Assembly (NCBI GenBank): GCA_017551625.1 | Contig: JAFZLF010000003.1 | Coordinates: 1-64,000 of the forward strand | Reading direction: 5' to 3' | Source of the DNA: Clostridiales bacterium | GTDB taxonomy: Bacteria; Bacillota; Clostridia; Saccharofermentanales; Saccharofermentanaceae | DNA: 64,000 bases | Shown here: piece after piece, positions 49,645 to 60,660 of the stretch | Layout: the number at the start of each line of letters is the position of its first letter | Position numbering within the stretch: position 1 is the stretch's first letter | Program-made: the position numbers and the translations under genes | Notes under the pieces: model-generated | The model's input: only the letters and a program-made list of their open reading frames with translations | Databases searched by the model: none | Told to the model about the DNA's origin: nothing

Positions 49645-52600
49645 TCATGCGTTAATCGTCGAGATACCCGGGATCGTTTCTTCGAGGACATCGAGCAGGA
49701 TCTTGACCGTATCAAGCGATGTGAAGATCGTGACACCGTTCTGGATCGCGCAGCGGCGGATCGCCAGACCGTCTTCGTAGTGCACGCCTGACAGGATCGC
49801 ACGCGTGTTGATGACGTAGCTTACGTAGCCTGCGCGGATCGAATCGAGGATCTCGGTGCTGCCTTCGCTGAGCTTGCCGCGGACGCGGGTTCGGATACCG
49901 TGGTTCTTCAGGAAGTTCGCAGTACCGATCGTAGCTTCGATATTAAAGCCGAGCTCGTAGAAGCGCTTGATCAGCGGAAGTGCTTCTTCCTTATCTTCAT
50001 CCGCGAGCGTAACGATTACAGTACCATAGTCCTTCATCTTGATGCCGGATGCCTGAAGGGCCTTAAAGAAAGCACGGTTCAGGCTCTTGTCGTAGCCGAT
50101 GGCCTCACCTGTTGACTTCATATCCGGCGAGAGATACGCATCCATACCGTCGAGTTTCTGGAAGCTGAAGGCCGGCGCCTTTACATACCAGCGGTCGGTT
50201 ATCTCCGGTGGAGTGAGCTTCGTGATGCCCTGATCCGCCAGCGATTCACCGAGCATGACGCGGGTCGCGATCGTAACGAGATTCCGGTCTGTCGACTTTG
50301 AAAGGAACGGAACAGATCTCGAAGCGCGAGGGTTGACCTCGATAACATAGACGCTGTCGTCCTTATCGACGATAAACTGGATATTGAAAAGGCCTACGAT
50401 GCCTATGCCAAGACCGAGGCGAGTGGTGTAATCGCAGATGGTCTCCTTGACCTTATCGGAGATGGAGAACGGCGGATATACGCTCGTACTGTCACCACTA
50501 TGTACACCGGTCCTCTCGACAAGCTCCATGATGCCCGGGATGAAGACCTGCTTACCGTCACAGATCGCGTCAACCTCGACTTCTTTACCGACTAAGTACT
50601 TATCGATAAGCACCGGCTTATCTTCGTCAACTTCAACAGCGTTCTTTAAGTACTTCACGAGCATCGTCTCATTTGCGACGATTTCCATAGCACGGCCGCC
50701 GAGCACGAAGGAAGGACGGACGAGCACCGGATAACCGATCTTTTCGGCAACCTTAATGCCCGTCGGAATATCGGTAACCGCTTCGCCCTTCGGGTTCGGG
50801 ATCTCAAGAGATTTGATCACCGCGTCAAAAGCATCTCTGTCCTCGGCTTTCTCGATTGCTTCGGAGTCTGTGCCGATGATCTTCACGCCTCGTTTCGTAA
50901 GCGAATCGGCAAGGTTGACAGCGGTCTGTCCGCCGAGGGTGACGATGACGCCCATCGGATTCTCGAGGTCGATGATGTTCATGACATCCTCGGTCGTCAG
51001 TGGCTCGAAGTACAGCTTATCTGCTGTGGTATAGTCGGTAGAGACCGTCTCCGGGTTGTTGTTGATCACGATGGCCTCGTAGCCTGCTTCCTGGATCGTT
51101 CTAACTGCGTGAACGGTCGAGTAGTCGAACTCGACACCCTGGCCGATGCGGATCGGGCCGGAACCGAGAACGATCACTTTCTTTCTGTCAGAAACGATCG
51201 ACTCGTTTTCAGAAGCGTAGGTCGAGTAGAAATACGGAACGTAACTCTCGAACTCAGACGCGCATGTATCGATCATCTTATAGATCGGCGCGATCTTATT
51301 CTCTTTTCTCATCTTGTAGATATCGTCTTCTGTCATCTTCCAGAGTTCCGCGACATAAGAGTCAGAGAAACCCATACGCTTGGCCTCGATCAGATGCGGA
51401 AGGGAGCCGACATTCTCTTCCATCTCGCGCTCGTAGTCAACGATCTTCTTGATCTTATCGAGGAAGAACATATCGATGCCGGTGATGTTACAGATACGGG
51501 AGTGGTCCACACCGAGCCACATCAACTGAGAGATCGCATAGATACGGTCATCGGTACCCTCTTTGATGTAATCGAGAAGGTCATCGACACTCATATGCTC
51601 GGAGTCGAATTTCGTCATGTGAATGTGGTTCTTGCTGTCCTCGAGAGAACGGATCGCCTTCAGGAGACTCTCTTCGAAGGTCCGGCCGACACTCATAACT
51701 TCACCGGTCGCCTTCATCTGCGTGGATAGCTTATTCATCGCCGCCGGGAACTTATCGAACGGGAATCTCGGCATCTTCGTCACGACATAGTCTAGTGCCG
51801 GCTCGAAGCAGGCAGGCGTATTGGCCAGCTGGATCTCATCGAGATTCATGCCTACGGCGATCTTCGCGGAAACACGCGCGATCGGGTAACCGCTGGCCTT
51901 CGAGGCCAGCGCGGACGATCTTGATACACGTGGGTTGACCTCGATCACATAGTACTTGAAGGAGTGCGGATCGAGCGCGAACTGGCAGTTGCAGCCGCCC
52001 TTTACGCCGAGCGCGCGGATGATCTTCAGGGCACTGTCACGGAGCATGTGGTATTCCTTATTCGTCAGTGTTTGAGAAGGCGCAACGACGATGGAGTCAC
52101 CGGTATGGATGCCGACCGGATCGAGGTTCTCCATATTACATACCGTGATCGCCGTATCGTTCGCATCACGGATGACTTCGTACTCGATCTCCTTATATCC
52201 CTTGATGCTCTTCTCAACAAGGACCTGATGTACCGGTGAGAGCGCGAGAGCGTTCTTCATCATGGTGACCATTTCTTCCGGATCATTGGCAAATCCGCCA
52301 CCCGTGCCGCCGAGAGTAAAAGCCGGACGAAGGATGACCGGATATCCGATCTTCTCCGCTGCCTCGAGGGCTTCTTCGATGCTGTATGTGATCTGCGACG
52401 GTACGACCGGCTCACCGATCCTCTCGCATAGTTCCTTAAAGAGTTCTCGGTCTTCCGCGCACTCGATACTCTTGGCATCGGTACCGAGAAGTTCGATCTC
52501 ACACTCTTCGAGAACGCCCTTCTTCGCAAGCTGCATCGCAAGGTTCAGTCCCGTCTGACCGCCGATACCCGGAACGATGGCGTCCGGACGCTCGAGACGG

Positions 52601-52833
52601 CAGATACGAGCCAGGAACTGAAGCGTCAGCGGCTCCATATAGACCTTATCTGCGATGGAGGTATCCGTCATGATGGTCGCGGGGTTAGAGTTGGCGAGGA
52701 TAACCTCGTAGCCCTCTTCTTTCAGTGCCAGACAGGCCTGCGTGCCTGCGTAGTCAAACTCTGCTGCCTGTCCGATAACGATCGGACCCGATCCGATCAC
52801 GAGTACTTTATGAATGTCGGTTCTCTTAGGCAT
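49645..52833 (-). CDS. carB: Carbamoyl phosphate synthase large subunit
   Basis: 1062 residues from the ATG at 52833, which overlaps the carA stop by eight bases. Makes carbamoyl phosphate for pyrimidines and arginine using ammonia from CarA. Two ATP-grasp halves are visible ([17 protein letters not shown] and [33 protein letters not shown] and [16 protein letters not shown]), then a C-terminal allosteric domain. Confidence 0.97.
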   Translation of the reverse strand: MPKRTDIHKVLVIGSGPIVIGQAAEFDYAGTQACLALKEEGYEVILANSNPATIMTDTSIADKVYMEPLTLQFLARICRLERPDAIVPGIGGQTGLNLAMQLAKKGVLEECEIELLGTDAKSIECAEDRELFKELCERIGEPVVPSQITYSIEEALEAAEKIGYPVILRPAFTLGGTGGGFANDPEEMVTMMKNALALSPVHQVLVEKSIKGYKEIEYEVIRDANDTAITVCNMENLDPVGIHTGDSIVVAPSQTLTNKEYHMLRDSALKIIRALGVKGGCNCQFALDPHSFKYYVIEVNPRVSRSSALASKASGYPIARVSAKIAVGMNLDEIQLANTPACFEPALDYVVTKMPRFPFDKFPAAMNKLSTQMKATGEVMSVGRTFEESLLKAIRSLEDSKNHIHMTKFDSEHMSVDDLLDYIKEGTDDRIYAISQLMWLGVDHSRICNITGIDMFFLDKIKKIVDYEREMEENVGSLPHLIEAKRMGFSDSYVAELWKMTEDDIYKMRKENKIAPIYKMIDTCASEFESYVPYFYSTYASENESIVSDRKKVIVLGSGPIRIGQGVEFDYSTVHAVRTIQEAGYEAIVINNNPETVSTDYTTADKLYFEPLTTEDVMNIIDLENPMGVIVTLGGQTAVNLADSLTKRGVKIIGTDSEAIEKAEDRDAFDAVIKSLEIPNPKGEAVTDIPTGIKVAEKIGYPVLVRPSFVLGGRAMEIVANETMLVKYLKNAVEVDEDKPVLIDKYLVGKEVEVDAICDGKQVFIPGIMELVERTGVHSGDSTSVYPPFSISDKVKETICDYTTRLGLGIGIVGLFNIQFIVDKDDSVYVIEVNPRASRSVPFLSKSTDRNLVTIATRVMLGESLADQGITKLTPPEITDRWYVKAPAFSFQKLDGMDAYLSPDMKSTGEAIGYDKSLNRAFFKALQASGIKMKDYGTVIVTLADEDKEEALPLIKRFYELGFNIEATIGTANFLKNHGIRTRVRGKLSEGSTEILDSIRAGYVSYVINTRAILSGVHYEDGLAIRRCAIQNGVTIFTSLDTVKILLDVLEETIPGISTINA

Positions 52834-54019
52834 TGTCACGCACCTCGCTTTCCTTCTTATCCGGCTCGGCAGAAGCAGCACCGGCATGCGCGGCCGGTTT
52901 TCCGAGGCGGGCCGCATCCGGATCGGTCTTCATATCCATATTCGCCTGCAGGATCGAAGTGAACTTCTCAAAGAGATATGTGCTGTCCTGCGGACCCGGC
53001 GCGCTCTCCGGGTGATACTGCACGGAGAAGACCTTGTCCTCTACACACTCGACACCCTCGATCGTATTGTCGAGCAGATTGATATGTGTCGCCGTAAGCT
53101 TCGTATTCTTTAAGCTCTCCGGATCGACTGCGTAACTGTGGTTCTGCGAAGTGATCTCGATCTTCCCTGTCTCTAAGTTCTTGACCGGGTGGTTACCGCC
53201 ACGGTGGCCGAACTTGAGCTTATAGGTCTTCGCGCCGTAGGCCAGGGAGATCATCTGGTGACCGAGGCAGATACCGAAGATCGGGAACTTCCCGGCCAGT
53301 GCTTTTACCGTAGAAATGACGGGAGTCACATCCTCCGGATCGCCCGGGCCGTTAGAAAGGAAGATGCCGTCCGGCTTCATGAACTCGATCTCCTCGGGAG
53401 TCGTGTCATAAGGGACGACAGTGACGTTACATCCGTAAGAATTCAGCTTACGGATGATATTGAGCTTGATGCCGCAATCGATCGCGACCACATTAAACTT
53501 AGGATTCGGTGTTCTCGAGTACCAGCGTTTCTTACAGGATACGCGGCTGACCTGATCGTGCGGGACCGGCGTCACCGTGATCTTTGCGAGCGCCACTTCG
53601 AGCGGTGTATCGATCGAGGTCATGATCACTCTTCTCGAACCGAGGTCGCGGATCGACCTCGTGATCTGTCTGGTATCGACACCGTAGATGCCGGGGATAT
53701 TGTTCTCTTCCATCTCTTCGGAGAGAGTCTTCGTGTAGCGGAAGTTACTCGGCATGTCGTTATAGTCACCGACGATAAAACCGCCGATACTCGGATTTTT
53801 GGTCTCGTAGTCATCGTCCGTGATGCCGTAGTTACCGATAAGCGGATAGGTCATAACGACCATCTGATCCGTATAGGAGGGATCGGAGAGGATCTCCTGA
53901 TACCCCACCATCGACGTGTTAAAAACGATCTCGCACACCCTCTCGACATCGGCTCCGAAGCCATAGCCCTCGTAGAAGCTCCCGTCCTCGAGAACGATCT
54001 TCCGGTCTTTCTTTCTCAT
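52826..54019 (-). CDS. carA: Carbamoyl phosphate synthase small subunit
   Basis: 397 residues. The glutaminase half of carbamoyl phosphate synthase, with an N-terminal CarA domain ([28 protein letters not shown]) and a class I amidotransferase ([18 protein letters not shown] Cys, QYHPES). The C-terminal 40 residues are a hydrophilic Ala/Asp/Glu-rich extension ([17 protein letters not shown]) beyond the usual end. GGCGGAGGAC precedes the ATG. Controlled by a leader with two hexaloop hairpins. Confidence 0.96.
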   Translation of the reverse strand: MRKKDRKIVLEDGSFYEGYGFGADVERVCEIVFNTSMVGYQEILSDPSYTDQMVVMTYPLIGNYGITDDDYETKNPSIGGFIVGDYNDMPSNFRYTKTLSEEMEENNIPGIYGVDTRQITRSIRDLGSRRVIMTSIDTPLEVALAKITVTPVPHDQVSRVSCKKRWYSRTPNPKFNVVAIDCGIKLNIIRKLNSYGCNVTVVPYDTTPEEIEFMKPDGIFLSNGPGDPEDVTPVISTVKALAGKFPIFGICLGHQMISLAYGAKTYKLKFGHRGGNHPVKNLETGKIEITSQNHSYAVDPESLKNTKLTATHINLLDNTIEGVECVEDKVFSVQYHPESAPGPQDSTYLFEKFTSILQANMDMKTDPDAARLGKPAAHAGAASAEPDKKESEVRDNA

Positions 54020-54042
54020 AACGTCCTCCGCCTCACGAAAAG

Positions 54043-54117
54043 AAAAAAGACGTCCCCAACGTGCCTTTCTTGAGGCACATGCGACGCCTTTGTCCTTATA
54101 TTCGTATCTTCTTTGAT
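54043..54117 (-). promoter_or_regulatory. carA leader: dual hexaloop hairpins and terminator
   Basis: On the minus strand P1 is ATC-AAAGAA-GAT (54106-54117), then an 11-base linker, then P2 GAC-AAAGGC-GTC (54083-54094). Both loops have A1 and G4. AAAGGCGTC, the P2 loop and 3' arm, is exactly the 5' arm of a terminator: it pairs with GACGTCTTT and is followed by a T-run (54043-54091), around an inner stem GTGCCT/AGGCAC. The stems of P1 and P2 are only three bases, so the case rests on arrangement. Confidence 0.55.
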
Positions 54118-54142
54118 CCCTGCAAACTTTTCATTTACGGGA

Positions 54143-54171
54143 ATTATAGTAATCTATGTTTTTCCTGTCAA
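54143..54171 (-). promoter_or_regulatory. carA consensus promoter
   Basis: On the minus strand TTGACA (54166-54171), 17 bases, TATAAT (54143-54148): a perfect sigma-A consensus. The transcript would start near 54136, just before the two leader hairpins. Confidence 0.92.
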
Positions 54172-54211
54172 TGCCGACGGGGGATAATTCCTTATCGTTT
54201 TTTGTCTTCGT

Positions 54212-55339
54212 TCAGATCTGATACTTCTCCCAGTTCTGCCCGCCGATACCAGGCACGCTCGGATTTGTTATATCCAGTTCTCCGCTATAAAGAAAGATCG
54301 TGACATATCCATCCATCGCCTGGCCCACCGTATCCCCACTGTCCGGATCCGTGCACGTATCCGACGGCATCAGGTAGAGAGTACCGTTATCGATCACCAG
54401 CGCATCGTATTCACGGGTATATCCCATCGTCGAGAACAGATCGAACTGTACGAATACGGGCCTCGCCTGCAGGTACTCGTTTGCGAAGAGATCTTCCTCG
54501 ATCGTCTGCATATCCAGATGCCATTCCTCGGCCACCTTCCTAAATTCCTCGTAGTTCTCGAAGAAATACTTCCCGGAACTGCCATCCGGAAGATCCACAT
54601 ACCCGCAGTGATAGGTCTCCATCGGCATTTCCATATTGGTATAGATGTTCAGGTCCTGATAATCGGGATTGACCGTGACGTGCTTGTCAATTTCTTCCCA
54701 CATCATTTCAGACTTCTGGGCATACGCATCGTCGATCGTATAGGTCCAGTCTCCGACCTCAAAAAGTCTGACACGATCGCCTTTCTCATCCCAGTAATAG
54801 AGTGCCTCCTGCCCATAGTCACACATCGCGGATTCTTGTGTGAACGGCGCATCCGGATCGACCTGCGAGCCCAGTTCATACATCCGTTGTAACCACTCCT
54901 CGTCCACTGAACCTGCCGGTTCGACCTGTTTATAACAATCGAGCCGGAAGCGCAAGGACGATACGAAATCATATGGTTCACCATGTGTATTCACCACCTG
55001 GTGATTATCAAATATATAGACACGTCCGTCCGCCATGATGGCGATGGTATAGGAACTGTAGCCCCATGCACAATTCGATCTTTCAAATGTGAAAAGCACC
55101 CGATCCGCGGGAAGATCCGACACACTGCCATACCCGGACCGGCTAGGATCGGAAGGATCCTCCGGAAGACCGTTCCCGGGATCTACAGACGGATCCTCTT
55201 CCGATTCCTCCATCTGTGCGGTCGTTTTCTTCACTTTCTTCGTTTTCTTTTTCGTTTCCTCGGATTTACTGCATCCGGCCATCATGGATGCGGCCATCGC
55301 ACTTGCCAAAAGTATGCAAAGTATCCTGTGTTTCATCAT
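54212..55339 (-). CDS. Lipoprotein of unknown function
   Basis: 375 residues. The signal peptide ends in the lipobox MMAGC, followed by a Lys/Thr/Glu-rich tether. GGGAGG precedes paired ATGs. The mature protein is acidic and aromatic-rich with no recognised domain. Stand-alone, ending 40 bases before the carA promoter. Confidence 0.65.
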   Translation of the reverse strand: MMKHRILCILLASAMAASMMAGCSKSEETKKKTKKVKKTTAQMEESEEDPSVDPGNGLPEDPSDPSRSGYGSVSDLPADRVLFTFERSNCAWGYSSYTIAIMADGRVYIFDNHQVVNTHGEPYDFVSSLRFRLDCYKQVEPAGSVDEEWLQRMYELGSQVDPDAPFTQESAMCDYGQEALYYWDEKGDRVRLFEVGDWTYTIDDAYAQKSEMMWEEIDKHVTVNPDYQDLNIYTNMEMPMETYHCGYVDLPDGSSGKYFFENYEEFRKVAEEWHLDMQTIEEDLFANEYLQARPVFVQFDLFSTMGYTREYDALVIDNGTLYLMPSDTCTDPDSGDTVGQAMDGYVTIFLYSGELDITNPSVPGIGGQNWEKYQI

Positions 55340-55451
55340 TCGGCCTCCCGGTCTAATCTCTTTCTGTACATACGACGAGGCGATTTCCGGTTATGTCTCA
55401 AAAAGAACAGGAAAATCCAGCATGCCCCCTTCCGTTCCCGAATTTTTGTTC

Positions 55452-55457
55452 TATAAT
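55452..55457 (+). promoter_or_regulatory. -10 box directly before the helicase start
   Basis: TATAAT ends only 10 bases before the ATG at 55468, and no Shine-Dalgarno sequence lies between. If used, the mRNA would start at or next to the ATG. The -35 region is poor. Confidence 0.35.
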
Positions 55458-55467
55458 AATAGATACT

Positions 55468-57162
55468 ATGATCGCGCACGAGGGACTCATCCCCTATGAC
55501 AAGTTAAGACCGTACCAGCAGGAGTGTGTCGGCACACTCAATGCCATCGATTCCGGTTCCCATCTGGTTGCCATGGCCACGGGACTCGGGAAGACGGTCG
55601 TTATGCCTTTTATCAAGAGCCGTGGCCGCGTCCTCATCCTCTCGCACAGAGAGGAGCTGGTCAATCAGCCTGTCAAGTACTTCAGTGTTCCGGTAGGATT
55701 CGAGCAGGCGAAGCGCCATTCGGATGGTGAGGAAATCGTCTGCGCCAGTGTCCAGTCTCTGGTCCGTCGCCTTAAGCGTTTCTCCCCGGACGATTTCGAT
55801 GTCATCATCACGGATGAGGCCCACCACGCAGTCGCTCCGACCTATAAGAAGATCTACGATTACTTCAAGCCCCGTCTTCATTTCGGATTCACGGCAACAC
55901 CGAACCGCGGCGATAAGCAGGGGCTCGGCGAGATCTATTCGGATATCGTTTTCGAGCGCGACATCAGATGGGGTATCAAGAATCATTTTCTGACGGATAT
56001 CCGATGCCTGCGCATCGATATCGGCTACGATATCTCTTCCGTCAAGCGCCAGAAGGACGACTTTAATCTCTCCCAGCTTGACGCCGCCGTAAATATCACA
56101 GAGCAGAACGAAGCCGTGGCGGAAGCATACTATAAGTACCACGTCGGCCAGACCCTGATCTTCGCGACCACCGTGGATCATGCGCAGAATATTGCGAAGC
56201 TGATTGAGGGCGCGGTAGTCGTTTCCGCTGAGACGCAGAACAGAGAGCAGATCATCAAGGATTTCACCGAGCGTAAGATCCCCTGCATCGTAAACTGTAT
56301 GGTCTTTACCGAGGGGACGGACATGCCGCTTATCGAGACGATCATCATCGCCCGACCGACACGCAACCCGAGCCTGTACATGCAGATGGTCGGACGCGGA
56401 CTCCGCCTCTACGAAGGGAAACCCCATCTTACTCTTCTGGATTGCGTAGGCGTCTCAGGCAAACTCGACATCTGCACCGCACCTTCCCTCTTCGGCATCG
56501 AGCTAGACGATCTTAAGTTCAAGAAGATCCTCGGAGATAAGGAAGAAGAAGGTATTCTGCTCACGGACATCGAGCCCTCGATCACGAGACATTTCTCATG
56601 GAAGGTCAGCGCCAGAGAGATCCGGCTCTTCGAAAACGAGACGGGGATATCGACGCGCGGAGTGAACTATACCCTGATGCCTTCCGGCGATTTCGTACTT
56701 TTCATGTCCGGACGTCTCGCCAAAGAAAAGGACGGTTCTCTTTCCGCCTATAATCCCCTGACAAAAGTCCAGCCACCGACGACGGTCTATGCCGCGATCA
56801 AGATCACGATCAAGGCCATCGATCTTACGGGGAAAACGAAGATCATCATCGAGCAGAACGTGGGCGGCAAGCGTTTCCACAAAGAAAGTGATCCGATCGA
56901 TCCGGCCCTTGCTTTCCGCATCGTCCGGAACAATCTCGATTCCCAGCCGGTCTATAAGAGCTTCGCTTCCCTTTGGGATGTGGAACGGACACTCTGGAAA
57001 CATGAACCTGCCTCGCAAAAGCAGATCGAGATGATCAGAAAGAAGATCGATCCGCGTGTCATCGAAGGCGTAAACTATGACCGCCTCACCAAGGGTGAAG
57101 CGGCCAATATTCTCAACATTCTCGAGAACAGCAAGAGTTCGTATGGGTTTAAGCCTCAGTAA
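55468..57162 (+). CDS. Superfamily 2 DEAD/DEAH-type helicase
   Basis: 564 residues from the ATG at 55468; homology begins at LRPYQQECV just after. Motif I is MATGLGKTVV, motif II TDEAHHA, motif III TATPNRGD, motif VI QMVGRGLRLYEGK. The arrangement resembles UvrB/XPB-like repair helicases found alone in Firmicutes. The C-terminal 200 residues carry an extra domain and end in a short helical segment (EHP..KQIEMIRKKI) often seen in DNA-processing proteins. No nuclease or methylase partner nearby, so no defence system is claimed. Confidence 0.87.
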   Translation: MIAHEGLIPYDKLRPYQQECVGTLNAIDSGSHLVAMATGLGKTVVMPFIKSRGRVLILSHREELVNQPVKYFSVPVGFEQAKRHSDGEEIVCASVQSLVRRLKRFSPDDFDVIITDEAHHAVAPTYKKIYDYFKPRLHFGFTATPNRGDKQGLGEIYSDIVFERDIRWGIKNHFLTDIRCLRIDIGYDISSVKRQKDDFNLSQLDAAVNITEQNEAVAEAYYKYHVGQTLIFATTVDHAQNIAKLIEGAVVVSAETQNREQIIKDFTERKIPCIVNCMVFTEGTDMPLIETIIIARPTRNPSLYMQMVGRGLRLYEGKPHLTLLDCVGVSGKLDICTAPSLFGIELDDLKFKKILGDKEEEGILLTDIEPSITRHFSWKVSAREIRLFENETGISTRGVNYTLMPSGDFVLFMSGRLAKEKDGSLSAYNPLTKVQPPTTVYAAIKITIKAIDLTGKTKIIIEQNVGGKRFHKESDPIDPALAFRIVRNNLDSQPVYKSFASLWDVERTLWKHEPASQKQIEMIRKKIDPRVIEGVNYDRLTKGEAANILNILENSKSSYGFKPQ

Positions 57163-57168
57163 CGGCAC

Positions 57169-58062
57169 TTACGTATCGATTTCAAAGTAGAACTGCATCA
57201 CAACATCCGGATCGCGTCTTCTCTGCATGATCACTTCTTCGTAGAGAAGCTCCTGATCGAATCCTCCGCGCCAGTAATACTCGTAGTCCGACGCCTCGAT
57301 CGTGTACAGGTTTTTCTTCGGATCCAGTTTCACTTTCCCCTTCGTATCTACCGTAAGGTCATCGAGTGCCACGCAGTTATAGACTTCTTTCTCGCGACCG
57401 TCAGAGGTCGCAAATATCGTCTTTACGAAAGAAATGAACGTGTTCCTTTTTTCCGTCGTCAGGAGATACGAAGCCACGATCCTGGGTTCCTCCGTCATCG
57501 TCCAGATCTCATCATCGACCTCTTTCTCGGTTTCTTCATATTCCGATTCTTCGAAGTCGTAGATCATCTTCTCAATTTCATCCATGACCTCCGGATCATT
57601 CTCCAGATCCGACTTCGTCACACGGAAAGATACTGCCTGTTCCGCCTTCGCGATCCGTGCTTCTTTCTCGCGCGCTTTTCTCTCTGCCGATACCTTGGAT
57701 CCGTATTTTACCAGGATGGCCATGCCCAGCGCAAGAATCGCCAAGATAACAAACGTCTTTATCCCTGAAATGATGCTCTTCTTTTGCGCCTCGCGCTTTC
57801 TTCTTTTAATTTCTTCTTCGCGCTTTTGTTCCTTGGCGAGTTTTTGCGCTTCCGCCTCCCGGTAGTACTTGTTCAGGGCGGCCGTCTCCTGATTGAGGGA
57901 CTGAAGAATATACGCCTCTGCGTTGACCGTTTTCTCGTACTCGATGTCTGCCGCATCTTTCTCGATCTCAAAGGAAGCGCCGCAGAAAGCACAGACGAGT
58001 TTCTCGCCCTCGAGATGGAGAGGAGCATTGCAATTTCTACAATTCATGACTTTGAGTCTCAT
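57169..58062 (-). CDS. Zinc-ribbon membrane protein 3
   Basis: 297 residues from the ATG at 58062, which overlaps the previous gene's stop (ATGA). N-terminal zinc ribbon (CRNC...CAFC), a charged coiled coil (about 60-105), one membrane helix (about 108-128) and an external domain rich in acidic residues. It is the third paralogue in a row. Function unknown. It ends 6 bases from the converging helicase stop. Confidence 0.7.
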   Translation of the reverse strand: MRLKVMNCRNCNAPLHLEGEKLVCAFCGASFEIEKDAADIEYEKTVNAEAYILQSLNQETAALNKYYREAEAQKLAKEQKREEEIKRRKREAQKKSIISGIKTFVILAILALGMAILVKYGSKVSAERKAREKEARIAKAEQAVSFRVTKSDLENDPEVMDEIEKMIYDFEESEYEETEKEVDDEIWTMTEEPRIVASYLLTTEKRNTFISFVKTIFATSDGREKEVYNCVALDDLTVDTKGKVKLDPKKNLYTIEASDYEYYWRGGFDQELLYEEVIMQRRRDPDVVMQFYFEIDT

Positions 58063-58943
58063 GCCTTTGCCTCCTTCCATTCATCCGGGATCTCGACCTC
58101 ATTGGCTTCATATGTCTTCGATGTCATCCGTACCTGCTCGCGGAGAAGCTGGTCTTTATCGTAATACGCATGCCATATGTAATCGCCGCCCAGCCTGGTA
58201 TCCGGCGTATAGTTCGCCTGCAGGAGTCCGTCCGAATCGACATCCATTTCCCTAAAGAGAACATAATCATAAAGCTCGATGACCTCTCCCGTATCCACAT
58301 ACGTGTAGGAGAGAGAATAGATACACAGGATACCGGGTCGGCTATATCCCTGCGTCTTTAAGACGTAGACGCTGTCGATCGTCGCATCATCGTTATAGTA
58401 AGCCATGCGTGGTTCGACATAGCGGTCATCTTCGGTCATAGCATAACGCGAGCTGTAGATATACGCTCTTCCGGATGCGATGGTATTTTCCAGAAGATGC
58501 TGATCCTCTTTGAGATAATCATACAAAGTCTGGTTTTTTATTGCGTTTCGTTCCTCTACTTTTGCATCCACGTTACGTAGAACGTAGAACAGATATCCGA
58601 ATATCGCGAGCATCTGCACGACAGAAAGAATCAGTCCGATGATGGCTACTCTCATTCCGGTGAAGGCAGTCTTCACTGCCGTCTTGCGCTGACGGGCAGT
58701 TTCGCGGTCCTGCTCATTCTGAAGGACCTGTTCACGAAGCGCATAATCCGTCTGCATGAGATTGACATCCTTAGCCAGCAGCATCTTGGTCCTATCCGCT
58801 TCTGTGACAAGCTGGGTGTACCGTACGTCGTTCTCATCATAGTCAACGGCAAAGGCCGAGCCGCAGCTGCTGCAGAAGAACATATCTCTTTCCTGGTTGA
58901 GAAGGCCGTTGCACTGTGGACAATTCAGATTGGTAAGTTTCAT
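58059..58943 (-). CDS. Zinc-ribbon membrane protein 2
   Basis: 294 residues. Zinc ribbon CPQC...CSSC, a helical charged stretch, one membrane helix (about 97-122, MRVAIIGLILSVVQMLAIFG) and an external strand-rich domain. GGAAGGAGGG precedes the ATG. Same architecture as its neighbours, but the external domain is quite diverged. Confidence 0.7.
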   Translation of the reverse strand: MKLTNLNCPQCNGLLNQERDMFFCSSCGSAFAVDYDENDVRYTQLVTEADRTKMLLAKDVNLMQTDYALREQVLQNEQDRETARQRKTAVKTAFTGMRVAIIGLILSVVQMLAIFGYLFYVLRNVDAKVEERNAIKNQTLYDYLKEDQHLLENTIASGRAYIYSSRYAMTEDDRYVEPRMAYYNDDATIDSVYVLKTQGYSRPGILCIYSLSYTYVDTGEVIELYDYVLFREMDVDSDGLLQANYTPDTRLGGDYIWHAYYDKDQLLREQVRMTSKTYEANEVEIPDEWKEAKA

Positions 58944-58961
58944 ATCGCGCCCTCCTTCCCT

Positions 58962-59867
58962 TTACACATCAGCTACTTCGGAGCGGATCTTCTCCGGGAT
59001 CTCAAAGGGGATCGTGTTCTCCACGTTTTCCCATGACTCCAGATACTTATCCAGGATGATGCTCTTGTCTATGAAACCGTGGAGCCCATCTGCGCCTTTA
59101 TACAGCTTGGCATCATTGTCGCATGCCACTTTCCCATCTGCACGGACTCCGCTCATAGCAAGGTATACCGGTACATAGACCGTAAGCGTTTCGCTGCTTT
59201 CTTCGGAGCTATACTCCAACGAGAAAATCTGGAAAAGCTCTGATCTTCCGTCCGATATGGAAAGCAGATAGCCTTCTTCACACTCGAATTGACCGGTAAA
59301 TGTATATTTCGCATCCGTACCTTCCAGCACGATTTCCCTGTCGGTAAGATAGCGGATAGCATATACTTCCGCCGCGTATGCTTCCTTGAGAAAAGTTTCG
59401 TCGTTAAGAAGGGCTTTCTCATCGATCTTCGTAATCTTTGTCTCTTCCGCTTGTCCGTTCTTCTTATCCGCATCTCCCCCCAGAATCGCGTTACTGATCG
59501 AGCCGGAATTCTTCGCGACAAGCATCGTGCACGCACGGTATGAGAATGCAATAAGAATGAAAGAAGCGACAGCGATCCCGGCCTTAATGAGCAAATTCTC
59601 GATACCCTGCATCTCACGCTGCTTCTTTCTCTGCTGGGCGTTGTACTGCTGTTGCTGCGCGATCTGCGCGCGTGTCTGTGAGATCGTCAGATCCCGATCA
59701 AGTTGCGCCTGATTTCTCGCCTGTGCCGTCTCGGCCTCTGCGCGCGCGACATCTTCCCGTCCCCAATCGGCAGCGTACTCCGTACCACAGTTCGGGCATC
59801 TATACTTCCCGTCCTGGATCACCAGAGGCGTACCGCAATTTATGCAGAATCTGTTCTCTGCCGCCAT
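58962..59867 (-). CDS. Zinc-ribbon membrane protein 1
   Basis: 301 residues. Zinc ribbon CINC...CPNC, a Gln/Ala/Arg-rich coiled coil (about 40-85), one membrane helix (about 90-112) and an external domain. AAGGAGG precedes the ATG. It begins 19 bases after the trpA stop with no terminator between, so the three zinc-ribbon genes are likely read with the trp operon. Confidence 0.7.
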   Translation of the reverse strand: MAAENRFCINCGTPLVIQDGKYRCPNCGTEYAADWGREDVARAEAETAQARNQAQLDRDLTISQTRAQIAQQQQYNAQQRKKQREMQGIENLLIKAGIAVASFILIAFSYRACTMLVAKNSGSISNAILGGDADKKNGQAEETKITKIDEKALLNDETFLKEAYAAEVYAIRYLTDREIVLEGTDAKYTFTGQFECEEGYLLSISDGRSELFQIFSLEYSSEESSETLTVYVPVYLAMSGVRADGKVACDNDAKLYKGADGLHGFIDKSIILDKYLESWENVENTIPFEIPEKIRSEVADV

Positions 59868-59886
59868 CTCGTGTCCTCCTTACTAG

Positions 59887-60660
59887 TTATCCTCTGCAGG
59901 CATCCTTCATCTCTTTGATGAAAGCACCGACACTCGAAGGAGCATCGACGCCCTTTTCTTCGAGGATCTTGACCACGGCCGAGCCGACGATGACTCCATC
60001 CGCAACTGCCGCCATCTTCTTCGCCTGCTCGGGATTCGAGATTCCGAATCCGATCGCGCACGGCACATCCGTCACTTCGCGAATCTTCGCGACCACGGCG
60101 TCAAGGTCCGACGAGAACGACGAGCGCATCCCGGTCACACCGAGACTGGAAACGATATAGATGAATCCCTTCGCCTCCTTGGCGATCATGGCGACACGTT
60201 CCTCCGATGTCGGCGCAACCATCGAGATCAAGTCCACATCGTACTTGTCGCAGAACGGCTGAAATTCTTCTTTCTCCTCATAGGGGATGTCCGGGATGAT
60301 CAGGCCGTCGATGCCGATCTCACTACAGGTCTTGATGAACTTCTCGGATCCGTAGGAGAACACGACATTCGCATAGGTCATGAACACCAGCGGGATTGTG
60401 ACGTCTTTTCTGAGCTCACGGACGAGATCGAAGACATCTTTGGTCTTGATGCCGCCCGAGAGCGCACGGATATTGGCGCCCTGGATGACCGGTCCTTCTG
60501 CGGTCGGATCGGAAAACGGGATCCCCAGCTCGATAAGATCCGCGCCGTTCTTCACAGCTTCACGGACAGCTGCGGCCGTGGTCGCAAGGTCCGGGTCTCC
60601 GCATGTGATAAACGGGATAAATGCTTTTCCTTCGGCAAAAGCACTGGCAATTTTACTCAT
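59887..60660 (-). CDS. trpA: Tryptophan synthase alpha chain
   Basis: 257 residues from the ATG at 60660, overlapping the trpB stop by eight bases. Cleaves indole-glycerol phosphate to indole. [26 protein letters not shown] (catalytic Glu and Asp) and [10 protein letters not shown] are present. Confidence 0.96.
   Translation of the reverse strand: MSKIASAFAEGKAFIPFITCGDPDLATTAAAVREAVKNGADLIELGIPFSDPTAEGPVIQGANIRALSGGIKTKDVFDLVRELRKDVTIPLVFMTYANVVFSYGSEKFIKTCSEIGIDGLIIPDIPYEEKEEFQPFCDKYDVDLISMVAPTSEERVAMIAKEAKGFIYIVSSLGVTGMRSSFSSDLDAVVAKIREVTDVPCAIGFGISNPEQAKKMAAVADGVIVGSAVVKILEEKGVDAPSSVGAFIKEMKDACRG

Noticed and set aside
54020..54136. PyrR-type attenuator before carA
   Set aside because: The conserved PyrR-binding loop sequence is not seen in the leader.
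55468..57162. Helicase as part of a restriction or defence system
   Set aside because: Neighbours are a lipoprotein, zinc-ribbon membrane proteins and trp genes; no nuclease, methylase or other defence partner is present.
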